DNA from: Vibrio japonicus
GTDB lineage: Bacteria; Pseudomonadota; Gammaproteobacteria; Enterobacterales; Vibrionaceae
Reading direction: 5' to 3'
NCBI RefSeq assembly: GCF_024582835.1
Contig: NZ_CP102097.1
Span: forward strand, 558,001-622,000
DNA length: 64,000 nucleotides
Shown here: positions 44,619 through 53,227 of the stretch, one piece after another
Numbering within the stretch: the first letter of the stretch is position 1
Layout: each line of letters starts with the position of its first letter
Notes under the pieces: generated by a model
What the model was told of the DNA's origin: nothing
Database searches by the model: none
Seen by the model: only the letters and a program-made list of their open reading frames with translations
Translations under genes and position numbers: made by a program

Positions 44619-45639
44619 TCTTAACCGCCATTCGGAATGCACTCTTTCTCTGCTGTAGCAGGTCTTTCGAGTGAACAATGTTTTCGACAAAGTCGATCAC
44701 AGGTTTTTGCAGTCTCACGCGGTTGAGCTTGTTGATACGCATGATGCCACCCGGGCTCATTACGTTCACTTCCACCAGCTTGTTACCGATCACATCCAGA
44801 CCGGTGAAGTACAGACCATCACGCACCAATTTAGGACCGATTGCAGCACATAGGCGTTTTTCTTCTTTGGTGATGCTGTGTTTAACCACTGTACCGCCCG
44901 CGTGCACGTTAGAGCGGAACTCGCCAGACGCAGGTACACGACGCATCGCACCGATTGGCTCACCGTTCAGCATCAGGATACGTTTGTCGCCCTCTTCTGC
45001 CCCTTCAATGTAATCTTGAAGGATCACGTAGTTGCTCTGCTCGCCTTCACCAATGTAGAAATCAAGCAAAGAGCGGAAGTTTTGCTGCGCGTTTTTCTCG
45101 ATAACGATCACACCGTGACCACCAAAACCGTTTAGCGGCTTAAGGATCATCTTCTCGCTGTCGCTTTCTTCCAGTACGCGCTGCAAGTAATCGCGGTTTT
45201 TCGATACGTGCGTAGCAGGAATGAACTCGCTTGCCGCGCCGCCCATGCTGGCCGTGTACAGCTTGTTGTTTGCCAAACGCAAACCTTCCAGATCGTTGAT
45301 GATCAGAGTGTCATCTTTGATCGAATCAAGGAAGTTCAGTGCTAGGTTGTCTAGCGGTGGATTCGCACGCATGAAGATCACGTCAAAACCCGCCATTGGC
45401 AGACGCGCTTTTGAGAACTCGGCTTGACGGTAAAAAGATGGGATCTTGTCCGAAATCTTTTGTCCTTTCTTCAACACCTGACAAAAGCCGTAAACCGTGC
45501 TGTCACGGATTGTTAGCCCACTGGTGGTAGTGATTGCTACGGTATGACCACGGCTTGCACACTCATGGACAAGACGCAGTGTCGTATCAGTTTCTGGGCA
45601 CACGCGCTCCCATGGGTACATTAGAAAGCAGATATTCAT
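44599..45639 (-). CDS. ATP-grasp ligase (RimK/glutathione-synthetase-like)
   Basis: 346 residues with the ATP-grasp fold: pre-ATP-grasp domain (1-120, FMRANPPLDNLALNFLD), ATP lid with KMILKPLNGFGGHGVIVI (about 167-184), VILQDYIEGAEEGDKRILMLNGE (about 208-230) and the magnesium site DVIGNKLVEVNVMSPGGI (about 288-305). The layout follows bacterial glutathione synthetase, but the N-terminus and partner genes differ from the housekeeping gshB. It should join a carboxylate to an amine with ATP; substrates are unknown. Its start overlaps the DUF413 stop by 4 bases and its end overlaps the peptidase gene. Confidence 0.82.
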   Translation of the reverse strand: MNICFLMYPWERVCPETDTTLRLVHECASRGHTVAITTTSGLTIRDSTVYGFCQVLKKGQKISDKIPSFYRQAEFSKARLPMAGFDVIFMRANPPLDNLALNFLDSIKDDTLIINDLEGLRLANNKLYTASMGGAASEFIPATHVSKNRDYLQRVLEESDSEKMILKPLNGFGGHGVIVIEKNAQQNFRSLLDFYIGEGEQSNYVILQDYIEGAEEGDKRILMLNGEPIGAMRRVPASGEFRSNVHAGGTVVKHSITKEEKRLCAAIGPKLVRDGLYFTGLDVIGNKLVEVNVMSPGGIMRINKLNRVRLQKPVIDFVENIVHSKDLLQQRKSAFRMAVKNAHIEP

Positions 45640-45986
45640 TTACGGTCATCCTCAATGCTGTATGCGTTGTCGTCATCCGACAGATTTGGTTTGCTGTTTA
45701 GGGTAGAGAAGCTCTTTTTACCTCTGGCAAGGTGCACGTATTTCATCCACGTACGTTCTAGTTTGGTTGAGGCTTCTCTGTTACCTTTCGTCATGTCTAC
45801 AAAATCCGATTCCGTTTGATTCTCTGGTTCAAGCTGACCGTTTTCTAACGCTAAAAGAGTGGTACCGAAATAAGTGAGTATTTCGTCTTCAGCTAGCGTG
45901 AAGTCGCCCGACTTAGAAAAACCGCGGTAAAAATGAACATTGTCATAGAACCGAGCGTCACCTTGTCGAATATCTGTTGCAGACAT
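45636..45986 (-). CDS. DUF413 (MaoP-like) protein
   Basis: 116 residues. The DUF413 pattern is clear: ARFYDNVHFYRGFSKSGDFTLAEDEILTYFGTTLLALENG near the start, then FVDMTKGNREASTKLERTWMKYVH. The E. coli relative MaoP acts with the maoS site in organising the Ori macrodomain; here the protein has an acidic, serine-rich C-terminal tail (LSDDDNAYSIEDDRK) not needed for the domain. ATG at 45986 is used because the frame up to 46097 is unlike the family. It is the first gene of the operon with the ATP-grasp ligase and the peptidase. Confidence 0.78.
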   Translation of the reverse strand: MSATDIRQGDARFYDNVHFYRGFSKSGDFTLAEDEILTYFGTTLLALENGQLEPENQTESDFVDMTKGNREASTKLERTWMKYVHLARGKKSFSTLNSKPNLSDDDNAYSIEDDRK

Positions 45987-46182
45987 AGATAAAGTCTCAA
46001 AAGTAGTAAATTTTTGGGAGGCGGAAAGATATGTGTTTTTGCCCCACCTATTCAACAAGGATATTTTGTCGTTATGATTGATTTTTGTTATTAACAAATC
46101 TGAAGATTGATGAAAACTTCATCAACACAGGCCTTGCGCGTAAAAAACAGCGACCGATGCTCCCGATAACCCAAAGGCAAAA

Positions 46183-46214
46183 AACACAAAAGCGAACCCG
46201 AAGATTCGCTTTTT
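46183..46214 (-). terminator. Terminator of the CDGSH-glutamate synthase-like gene
   Basis: AAAAGCGAA/TTCGCTTTT stem with an 8-base loop; on the minus strand a T-rich tail follows. It lies 24 bases past the stop. Confidence 0.8.
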
Positions 46215-46237
46215 AGTGGTGGCACTGCCCTTTATTC

Positions 46238-47794
46238 TTATTCATCGGCTGCCAATGGCGTCACTCCTGCGTATCGAATGCCCGACAGCTTCGCCATCTC
46301 CCGATTCCAAGTGGCTAAGTCATAGCGGTTAAACTGACGCAACTCGTTATGTCCGCATGCCCTTGCCATCACCTGCATCAACTCGGTGGAGGCGTCAAAA
46401 AAATTCTTTAACTGATGAGATGACTTCTCAATATCCAGCCTTTGACGCAAATCCTCTCTTTGGGTGGCGATACCTGCCGGACAATTGTTGGTGTTGCATA
46501 TCCTCGCGGCCACACAACCAATCGACTGCATCGCACTGTTGGCAATCGCCACGCCGTCAGCCCCAAGTGCGAGCGCTTTGACAAAATCTATCGGAACACG
46601 CAGCCCGCCCGTGATAATCAGCGTCACGCGCCCACTTGCACCAATTTTGTCCAGATAGGCGCGCGCTCTGGCCAGCGCCGGAATGGTCGGCACGCTGATG
46701 TGATCGCGGAACATCACCGGAGCCGCGCCTGTCCCGCCTCCGCGTCCATCTAGAATAATGTAGTCAGCACTGGCATCGACCGCGAACTGGATATCCTCTT
46801 CAATATGGTTGGCACTCAATTTAAAACCAATCGGGATCCCGCCAGTGATGTCGCGGACATGGTTAGCAAACTGTTTGAAATCGTCCACGGTATGCAAATC
46901 GGTAAATGTCGGCGGCGAAATAGCTGGGGTGCCGGGCGTTAAGCCGCGTACCTTGGCAATTTTCCCTACATTCTTCGCTGCGGGTAAGTGGCCACCTGTG
47001 CCCGTTTTTGCACCTTGGCCGCCTTTAAAATGGAACGCTTGCACCTTTTTCAACTTCTCTTCGTCGTAGCCAAACTTGGCGCTGGCGAGCTCATAAAAGT
47101 AGCGTGAGTTAGCCGCCTGCTCTTCAGGCAGCATGCCGCCTTCACCGGAGCATATCCCCGTTCCCGCCAGCTCTGCGCCTGTGGCAAGAGCGATCTTGGC
47201 TTCTTCTGAGAGCGAGCCAAAGCTCATGTCTGACACAAACAACGGAATACTGAGTTTAAGCGGCTTTTTCGCTTGCGGGCCAATCACCAGTTCCGTTTTG
47301 ACTGGCACGTCTTCAAGCAGTGGCTGCGTCGCCATTTGTGCCACCATGATTTGGATATCGTCCCAGTGTGGCAACAAATGCCGAGGGACGCCCATCGCCG
47401 TCATGGGCCCGTGATGACCAATCTGAGAAAGCCCTTCCCGTGCCAATTGATGAATCAACTCAACGGTCGGCTCTTCTTTGGTCGCGCTGGCGACAGGCGC
47501 ACTGGCGGGTGATTGAGTTTGCACGCCCGGCCCTTCTTGGCCGACTTGTTCATTTGAAAACTGCTTGTGGGTACCATCGCAATACGGCGGATTTTGGGTA
47601 TGCTTGCAACGACACAAATAGGCGTCACCGCTTTCTTCGGCGACAAAGCGTTTCGGTTTCAAACCTGTGCCCTTATGAGAACCATCACAAAAGGGCTGGT
47701 TACTGGAACGCCCGCACGCACAAAAGTAGTATTCCTCTCCTTGCTTGAGTGCCACTTTTATCGGCTTGTTGGCTGCAATGACTGGCTTGCTCAT
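46238..47794 (-). CDS. Double CDGSH iron-sulfur domain fused to a glutamate-synthase-like FMN domain
   Basis: 518 residues. N-terminus: two CDGSH (mitoNEET-type) 2Fe-2S sites, C25/C27...C36-DGS-H40 and C61/C63...C72-DGT-H76; then a proline/alanine-rich linker (to about 105); then the GltB-type FMN barrel (about 120-515; DMSFGSLSEEAKIALATGAELAGT, FKGGQGAKTGTGGHLP, IILDGRGGGTGAAP, GCVAARICNTNNCPAG with the 3Fe-4S-type cysteines). It has no glutaminase domain, so it is not a complete glutamate synthase. The CDGSH part may pass electrons to the FMN. ATG at 47794 is preferred; the 5' end diverges from the AAA gene. Confidence 0.85.
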   Translation of the reverse strand: MSKPVIAANKPIKVALKQGEEYYFCACGRSSNQPFCDGSHKGTGLKPKRFVAEESGDAYLCRCKHTQNPPYCDGTHKQFSNEQVGQEGPGVQTQSPASAPVASATKEEPTVELIHQLAREGLSQIGHHGPMTAMGVPRHLLPHWDDIQIMVAQMATQPLLEDVPVKTELVIGPQAKKPLKLSIPLFVSDMSFGSLSEEAKIALATGAELAGTGICSGEGGMLPEEQAANSRYFYELASAKFGYDEEKLKKVQAFHFKGGQGAKTGTGGHLPAAKNVGKIAKVRGLTPGTPAISPPTFTDLHTVDDFKQFANHVRDITGGIPIGFKLSANHIEEDIQFAVDASADYIILDGRGGGTGAAPVMFRDHISVPTIPALARARAYLDKIGASGRVTLIITGGLRVPIDFVKALALGADGVAIANSAMQSIGCVAARICNTNNCPAGIATQREDLRQRLDIEKSSHQLKNFFDASTELMQVMARACGHNELRQFNRYDLATWNREMAKLSGIRYAGVTPLAADE

Positions 47795-47968
47795 ACGTTC
47801 CCCCTCCGTTTTGCGCTGCATCATTCAAGTCCTGCTCTTGTAGAGTAAAGGTGATGTCACCCACCATTTCAATTTCAGCCATCAATGACTCTGAATTTGG
47901 AGGCCTTGTTTAAAGACCCTTGCTTAAAGACCACAGCTTTCAAGCGATATGCTCAGAATTGACTAAAC

Positions 47969-48000
47969 TTTTTAGATAGCAACCTTTTTAGATAGCAACC
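47969..48000 (+). repeat. Two tandem copies of a 16-base unit before the AAA gene
   Basis: TTTTTAGATAGCAACC occurs twice head-to-tail and ends 15 bases before the first ATG of the next gene. It may be a replication slip or a paired binding site in the promoter. Confidence 0.85.
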
Positions 48001-48015
48001 AACAAGTTAGAGGTC

Positions 48016-48606
48016 ATGATGAAAAAGCAACTGCAGGTTGTGGTAACTGGAGGCCCAGGGGGCGGCAAAACCACCGCGCTGGATCTCTTTCGCCGAGAGT
48101 TATGCCATAAAATAGCGGTCGTCCCTGAAGCCGCAACGATGCTGTTTTCCAGCGGCGTTACCCGCTCAAACAATAAAAAGATCATCAAAATGGTGCAAAA
48201 AACCATTTTCCAACTTCAGAAGAATTTAGAAGACATCCATAAAGTCCAGTACCCAGAACGCCTGCTGGTGTGCGATCGCGGCTCGTTAGACGGCCTTGCA
48301 TATTGGCCAGGCAAAGAGCAAGAGTTCTTTACCGCAGTGGGCTCCAGTTTTGAAGAAGAGATGGCCCGTTATGATGCGGTGATTTTTTTCGAGTCCGCCG
48401 CCGCAACAGGACAAGATATCAGCAGCAATAATCCGGTTAGAAAAGAGTCTTCGGAACAAGCGGCAGAACTCGATAAAAAACTGCAAAAGATTTGGTCAAG
48501 GCACCCTCACTTTTACTTTGTCGGCAGCTCGGAATCCTTCGTGCGAAAAATTACGTTTGGAATAATGACTTTAGAAAACGTGATTAATCAATGTCATGGA
48601 CCATGA
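48016..48606 (+). CDS. AAA_28-type P-loop ATPase/kinase
   Basis: About 196 residues. Walker A is VVTGGPGGGKTTALDLF (about 9-25) and a Walker B-like LLVCDRGSLDGLAYW follows (about 88-102). The plan (P-loop at the very start, VPEAATMLF, CDRGSLD) is that of the AAA_28/NadR-kinase-like family; members phosphorylate or hydrolyse nucleotides or bind phosphoinositides, function here unknown. Two ATGs in a row start the frame; the second (48019) has the better distance from TTAGAGG. It is a single gene. Confidence 0.78.
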   Translation: MMKKQLQVVVTGGPGGGKTTALDLFRRELCHKIAVVPEAATMLFSSGVTRSNNKKIIKMVQKTIFQLQKNLEDIHKVQYPERLLVCDRGSLDGLAYWPGKEQEFFTAVGSSFEEEMARYDAVIFFESAAATGQDISSNNPVRKESSEQAAELDKKLQKIWSRHPHFYFVGSSESFVRKITFGIMTLENVINQCHGP

Positions 48607-48990
48607 GATTGTCACACTTTCCACAATCCACTTTACCCGCCAGCACCATTGATCTAATACGAGCATTGATCGATTGAGGTGGACTTTTTAGTAAAACTGA
48701 ACAAAACCAAAACATTCAAGAAGCCGGATAAACGACAAAATAGAAATAAAATAGGCAGATAAAAAGAGACAAATTAATAACATTAGATTCAATATTAATT
48801 ATTGATCTTAATAAAAGATGATACTCTGACAATATCGTGGAGCACATAATTATATACAACGGAATTGATTGAGCGGTTATTTATGACGAGGGACATTGAG
48901 TTATCCAAACTTAGTCATCTGTACTGTAATTTAGTTACTATTATCATATAATTACTGCCACATAATAAATATAGGTCACTGTTAAGGGTA
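48607..48990. other. AT-rich gap without a gene
   Basis: 384 bases, AT-rich, with stretches such as ATTAATTATTGATCTTAATAAAAG. I find no gene, strong hairpin or clear promoter pair; it presumably holds the promoter of the following sensory operon. Confidence 0.5.
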
Positions 48991-49962
48991 ATGTCTATGC
49001 TTTCTGGTGTCGGTCGCACCTATGCGTTAATTCTCAGTTTCATCTTATCTTTTCTTCTATTCGTTCCATCGGTTTCCGCAGCTCAGCCAGTGAAAGCGTC
49101 TTCACGTGAAAATACGCTTATCATCGGAGTAATTAGTCATAACCCAAGAAAGGCATTTAAACGGACCCAACCATTTGCCGATTACCTTGCCGCTAATCTT
49201 CAACAGCACAAAATCACATCTGCTCGTGTTGTCGTGGCGAAAAGCATTCCACAAATGAAGCATTGGTTAAATAACGGTCAGGTCGATCTTGTATCTGATA
49301 CTGTATTTGCAGCCAGTGAACTCACTCGCGACTCTGGCGTACATATCCTCGCCAGACGATGGAAAAGTGGCGTAAGTGAATACTCTTCTGTTTTCTTTAC
49401 TAAGAAAAATAACCAGATCAACTCTTTCGACGATCTCGTTGGAAAAACGATAGTTTTCGAGGACCGAGGATCAACAAGCGCATTTCTTATTCCTGTGTCT
49501 ATTTTAATCGAGCAAGGTTATAAGTTGTATGAATTGACTTCTCCCCGAGAGCAGCCCCCAGAAGGCGCAATTGGTTACTTTTTCTCTGATGAGTTTTCTA
49601 AGTCTGGCGGAGAATCCAACATGATGAGTTGGGTGCATAGAAACATTGTCGCTTCTGCTGCGTTTAGTGATAGTGACTGGAATAAAGAAATACCCGAACA
49701 GATAAAGAATCAACTCCAAATAATTTATACCAGCCCCCCTATACCACGCTCACTGATGCTGGCACGCCCTGATATGCCTGAAAAGTTACAAGACGACATT
49801 ACACAACTGTTGCTCACAGCTCATGAAAATGAACAGGGTAAACACGCGTTAACTACATACAGAAAAACTAAAAAATTCGATGCTATCTCTTCGGACGTTC
49901 TGGCAAGTATAGAATGGGCTGGGCAAAGAAAGGCCCTTATCGATGCGTATATGGCACGTTAA
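48991..49962 (+). CDS. PhnD-like periplasmic binding protein
   Basis: 323 residues: signal peptide (about 1-31, ending SVSA) and a phosphate/phosphonate-type binding fold (about 40-310): LIIGVISHNPRKAFKRTQPFADYLAA, QVDLVSDTVFAASEL, SFDDLVGKTIVFEDRGSTSAFLIP. No permease or ATPase is nearby; a membrane GGDEF-EAL protein follows after 15 bases. It therefore looks like a sensor subunit that reports a ligand to that enzyme, as NspS does to MbaA in V. cholerae. The ligand is unknown. ATG at 48991 or the third codon both fit AAGG. Confidence 0.85.
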   Translation: MSMLSGVGRTYALILSFILSFLLFVPSVSAAQPVKASSRENTLIIGVISHNPRKAFKRTQPFADYLAANLQQHKITSARVVVAKSIPQMKHWLNNGQVDLVSDTVFAASELTRDSGVHILARRWKSGVSEYSSVFFTKKNNQINSFDDLVGKTIVFEDRGSTSAFLIPVSILIEQGYKLYELTSPREQPPEGAIGYFFSDEFSKSGGESNMMSWVHRNIVASAAFSDSDWNKEIPEQIKNQLQIIYTSPPIPRSLMLARPDMPEKLQDDITQLLLTAHENEQGKHALTTYRKTKKFDAISSDVLASIEWAGQRKALIDAYMAR

Positions 49963-49977
49963 ATTTAGAGACTAGAG

Positions 49978-52155
49978 ATGAAGTTAAAGAGCAAACTAGT
50001 CCTTGGGAATATGCTTATGGTCATATTGACTATGGGCTGCTTATCATTTTCGCAATGGATGATTTCATCATACTTTGGTGAAAAAATTGTGGCAGAGACG
50101 TCGGATAACATGTCTGAGAGCTTTAGCGACCATGCACGAGATAAAGCTGAACAGACGATAAATTATTTGTCAGACGCTCTGCTCAATCCTATGTACTTTT
50201 ATGACATTGAAACCATTCAATCATTGCTCGAGCCCGCATTAAAAGACACTTCAACCATAGCAATTAAAGTTTTTGATACAAAAGGCGTCGTTATTCATAC
50301 CGGAAGTGACTTAGTCAATGATTACGGTATGGCGCTTCAGATGCCTGCACTAGAGGAAGCGGTTTTAAGACAAAGACGAGCGTATTTTGAAAACGACATT
50401 GATACACTAGCCATTGCACGCCCTTTAACCCTAAACAATGAACTGCTTGGTGGCGTTGTTTTGGAATACTCCCTAAAATCGATGCAGGAAGACATTCAAG
50501 ATAATAAAACCATCATTAAAGAGATTAACCAGCTAAGTAATCAATACAGTACACTATTGATCGCCCTAGTAACGGTTATCATGTGCCTGATCAGCCTACT
50601 CCTCTCTATGTTAATGGCAAATACAATCATTGGTCCCATCACCCAACTCGTCCACCACTCCAAGCGTATCAAAAAAGGGCAATATCAAACCCCAAACCGT
50701 ATTCAAAGAGACGATGAGTTAGGTTTACTCGCTAAGTCATTTAATGAAATGGACGCCAGTCTAAAAGAGAGAAGCGATGCAATAGAGTTCCTTGCTTACA
50801 ATGACCCATTGACGAAACTACCAAACCGGATGCAGTTTATTGATTTCTTAGAGCGGAAGCTTGAATCTTCCAATCCAGACTACAATCAATTTGCTGTATT
50901 TTTTATTGATTTGGATGAATTTAAGCGTGTAAATGATAATTTGGGGCACCAAGCGGGGGATGATCTCCTCTGTGAAGTCGCCTCCCGCATAAGCGATAGT
51001 GTTCGAAAAACCAGCGAAATAGAGAAGCAGAAGGTAACCAATTTACTTGCCAGAGTGGGTGGCGATGAATTTATCCTCTATGTCTCGGGTATTCATGACT
51101 TATCATTGGCGCATAAATTTGCAGCTGATGTGATAAGCGAACTCAAAAAGCCAATTTTTTTGCCAGAGCCGAGTGAGTCCGTCGTTGTTGGCGCCAGCAT
51201 AGGTATCGCACTTTATCCCGAGTCTGGGGCAACGTCCGAAGAGCTGGTGAGAAATGCAGATATCGCCATGTATGCCGCTAAGTCTTGTGGGAAAGGCAGC
51301 TATCGTCATTTCACTCAAGAGATGGAACAGCAAGTGATTAATAAGGGGCAGATTGAACGCGATCTTCGTTCGGCACTGTCTGATTTCTCCCAGTTTGAAC
51401 TTTACTATCAGCCAAAAATCGATTTAAAAACGGCGCAAATCGTTGGTGTGGAAGCGCTAATACGTTGGAACCACCCAAGTAAAGGAAGCATTTTACCTGG
51501 CGAGTTTATTCCTGTTGCAGAGGCAACCGATATTATCCATCCTCTTGGAGATTGGGTTATTGAACAAGCATGCCGAGATTTAAGCGTGTGGCGTGATTTT
51601 CTCAGCCCCTCCGAATTCCACGTTGCCTTGAATTTATCGGCTAAACAGCTTTATGCACAAAAAATATCGGACACCGTCAGCCTGTACCTTAAAGAATACC
51701 GCTTACCATCGTCTTATATGCATGTCGAAGTGACAGAAACCGCTCTCATGGTGGATAAGAACAGCGCCAAAGAGACGCTAGATACACTCCGAGCAATTGG
51801 TATCGAGGTTTGGCTGGATGACTTTGGTACGGGATACTCTTCGCTGGGTTATTTACGTGAATTTAGTATTGACGGTGTGAAAATTGATCGGAGTTTTATC
51901 TCAGATATACAAGATGACGCCAACGACAGAGCCCTGTGTGCCGCCATCATATCAATGGCTCACCAACTTGGAATCAAGACCGTTGCAGAAGGGATAGAGA
52001 CACACCAACAATCCTCATTCTTAACACAAGAAAGCTGCGATTTTGGTCAAGGTTATTTGTATGGTAAGCCCATGCCTGCTGAAAAACTCACGCAAAAGTT
52101 ACAACTAAACCACCAACAAAAAGCGGACAACATTGTACGAATTTCAGTGAAATGA
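49978..52155 (+). CDS. Membrane GGDEF-EAL dual c-di-GMP enzyme with HAMP
   Basis: 725 residues: helix 8-30, periplasmic domain (about 31-190), helix 193-215, HAMP (about 215-268), GGDEF domain (about 275-440) and EAL domain (about 455-700). The synthase motif is intact (ARVGGDEF near residue 361), without an RxxD inhibition site upstream. The phosphodiesterase keeps GVEALIRWNHP (EAL near 491) and DDFGTGYSSLGYL and KIDRSFI, so it may also degrade c-di-GMP. The periplasmic domain probably contacts the PhnD-like protein of the same operon. Net activity is not deducible. Confidence 0.92.
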   Translation: MKLKSKLVLGNMLMVILTMGCLSFSQWMISSYFGEKIVAETSDNMSESFSDHARDKAEQTINYLSDALLNPMYFYDIETIQSLLEPALKDTSTIAIKVFDTKGVVIHTGSDLVNDYGMALQMPALEEAVLRQRRAYFENDIDTLAIARPLTLNNELLGGVVLEYSLKSMQEDIQDNKTIIKEINQLSNQYSTLLIALVTVIMCLISLLLSMLMANTIIGPITQLVHHSKRIKKGQYQTPNRIQRDDELGLLAKSFNEMDASLKERSDAIEFLAYNDPLTKLPNRMQFIDFLERKLESSNPDYNQFAVFFIDLDEFKRVNDNLGHQAGDDLLCEVASRISDSVRKTSEIEKQKVTNLLARVGGDEFILYVSGIHDLSLAHKFAADVISELKKPIFLPEPSESVVVGASIGIALYPESGATSEELVRNADIAMYAAKSCGKGSYRHFTQEMEQQVINKGQIERDLRSALSDFSQFELYYQPKIDLKTAQIVGVEALIRWNHPSKGSILPGEFIPVAEATDIIHPLGDWVIEQACRDLSVWRDFLSPSEFHVALNLSAKQLYAQKISDTVSLYLKEYRLPSSYMHVEVTETALMVDKNSAKETLDTLRAIGIEVWLDDFGTGYSSLGYLREFSIDGVKIDRSFISDIQDDANDRALCAAIISMAHQLGIKTVAEGIETHQQSSFLTQESCDFGQGYLYGKPMPAEKLTQKLQLNHQQKADNIVRISVK

Positions 52156-52160
52156 TAGCA

Positions 52161-52189
52161 AAGGCCCCGCTCAAAGTAATCGGGGCCTT
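52161..52189. terminator. Terminator after the GGDEF-EAL gene
   Basis: AAGGCCCCG/CGGGGCCTT stem with an 11-base loop between two convergent genes. The T-runs are short on both sides. Confidence 0.65.
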
Positions 52190-52219
52190 AGTAATCGATC
52201 TAAGGTTTCAACGACATCT

Positions 52220-52732
52220 TCACTGGCACACTGGCTTGTTTTTATCTTCTAACAACCAAGAGACCCATCGTCTTTTCGCATTCAACGCAAAGCCTTCATC
52301 ACTACTGATACCACTTACGATATAGCCATCAACTTCTTCTGTTGGGTCATGGGTAGCGCTTATCACCCACTCATCGCTCCGAATTGGGTCGCCATTTAAG
52401 ATAGAATCACTGAGCGCTTGGCTCGTTACCGCCACTTTGATTCCGTCAGTGGGTTCAAATCCTAAGTCACTGCCCTTACTGTATTGCCCAATAGCCACAG
52501 GCACTTTTAGTGAACAAGTTTTCCCTTGAGCATTTAATCCCACGTAATAACCATCACCAACACGGCCTTTTAACCACAACAACTGGCCTTGAGTCATATG
52601 GTGAACCGTTAAAAAACCTTTTACGTTTGGATCTGAACTTTGCGCAAGCGCGGACCCAGTATTAGCAATCAGTAGCATCAAACTGATAGATAGCCATTTA
52701 ACGCAATAGGCAAAAGATAAGTAAGGCTTCAT
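52220..52732 (-). CDS. Secreted protein of unknown function
   Basis: 170 residues: signal peptide (about 1-30, ending ALA) and a beta-rich mature part with two cysteines (KTCSLKVP and KPVCQ at the end). I do not recognise the family. Its start overlaps the DUF805 stop by 4 bases, so the two are one operon. Confidence 0.7.
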   Translation of the reverse strand: MKPYLSFAYCVKWLSISLMLLIANTGSALAQSSDPNVKGFLTVHHMTQGQLLWLKGRVGDGYYVGLNAQGKTCSLKVPVAIGQYSKGSDLGFEPTDGIKVAVTSQALSDSILNGDPIRSDEWVISATHDPTEEVDGYIVSGISSDEGFALNAKRRWVSWLLEDKNKPVCQ

Positions 52733-53061
52733 GATGAAACTCCTTGTGATGGTTCTTGGCTATCTAAGGCCAATAAGTAGATCAGCCAAAATGGGCCAAT
52801 CGCAGGGACAACAAACACCCACCCCCACCAACCAGATCGGCAAGTGTCATGTAAACGGCGGACGATAATCGCCACCATAGGCAGCATGCTCACGATGCCG
52901 TAAATCAGATCAGCCCACCCAAATTGGGGCCACGCAATATCCAACGCGATAAACAGCAACGTCACGACAAAGTGCACAAGGAAGAACATCCAAAACTCTT
53001 TCCTTGATGCTCGCCCTGTAAAATCCAAATAGCGCTGCCACGCCAGTAAATAAAAAGACAT
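52729..53061 (-). CDS. DUF805 membrane protein
   Basis: 110 residues with four hydrophobic helices and the DUF805 pattern: LAWQRYLDFTGRASRKEFWMF at the start and VRRLHDTCRSGWWGW in the second half. Inner-membrane protein of unknown function, sometimes phage- or stress-linked in other species. The frame extends to 53406, but the family start is the ATG at 53061 (AAGGAATG ahead). It diverges from the AraC-type regulator; 166 bases lie between. Confidence 0.85.
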   Translation of the reverse strand: MSFYLLAWQRYLDFTGRASRKEFWMFFLVHFVVTLLFIALDIAWPQFGWADLIYGIVSMLPMVAIIVRRLHDTCRSGWWGWVFVVPAIGPFWLIYLLALDSQEPSQGVSS

Positions 53062-53227
53062 GTCGTCATTCCTTCTCGTTGTATAGGAGCCATCTAGTGT
53101 GCTCAACATCGCTTTCAAAAACGTCCTCAAACCCGTTTTAGGACGTGCTAAAACCCGTATTGGTCCTATCGCCCCTTCCCTAAATGCCTTTATGCAACTA
53201 AGGTTGTAACCCATACCACGCGCTCGA

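Noticed and set aside
47133..47848. Plus-strand frames opposite the CDGSH-glutamate synthase-like gene
   Set aside because: They mirror the real gene on the other strand, with no family features.
48881..48951. 22-codon frame starting ATGACGAGG
   Set aside because: No ribosome site, no conservation evidence, AT-rich surroundings.
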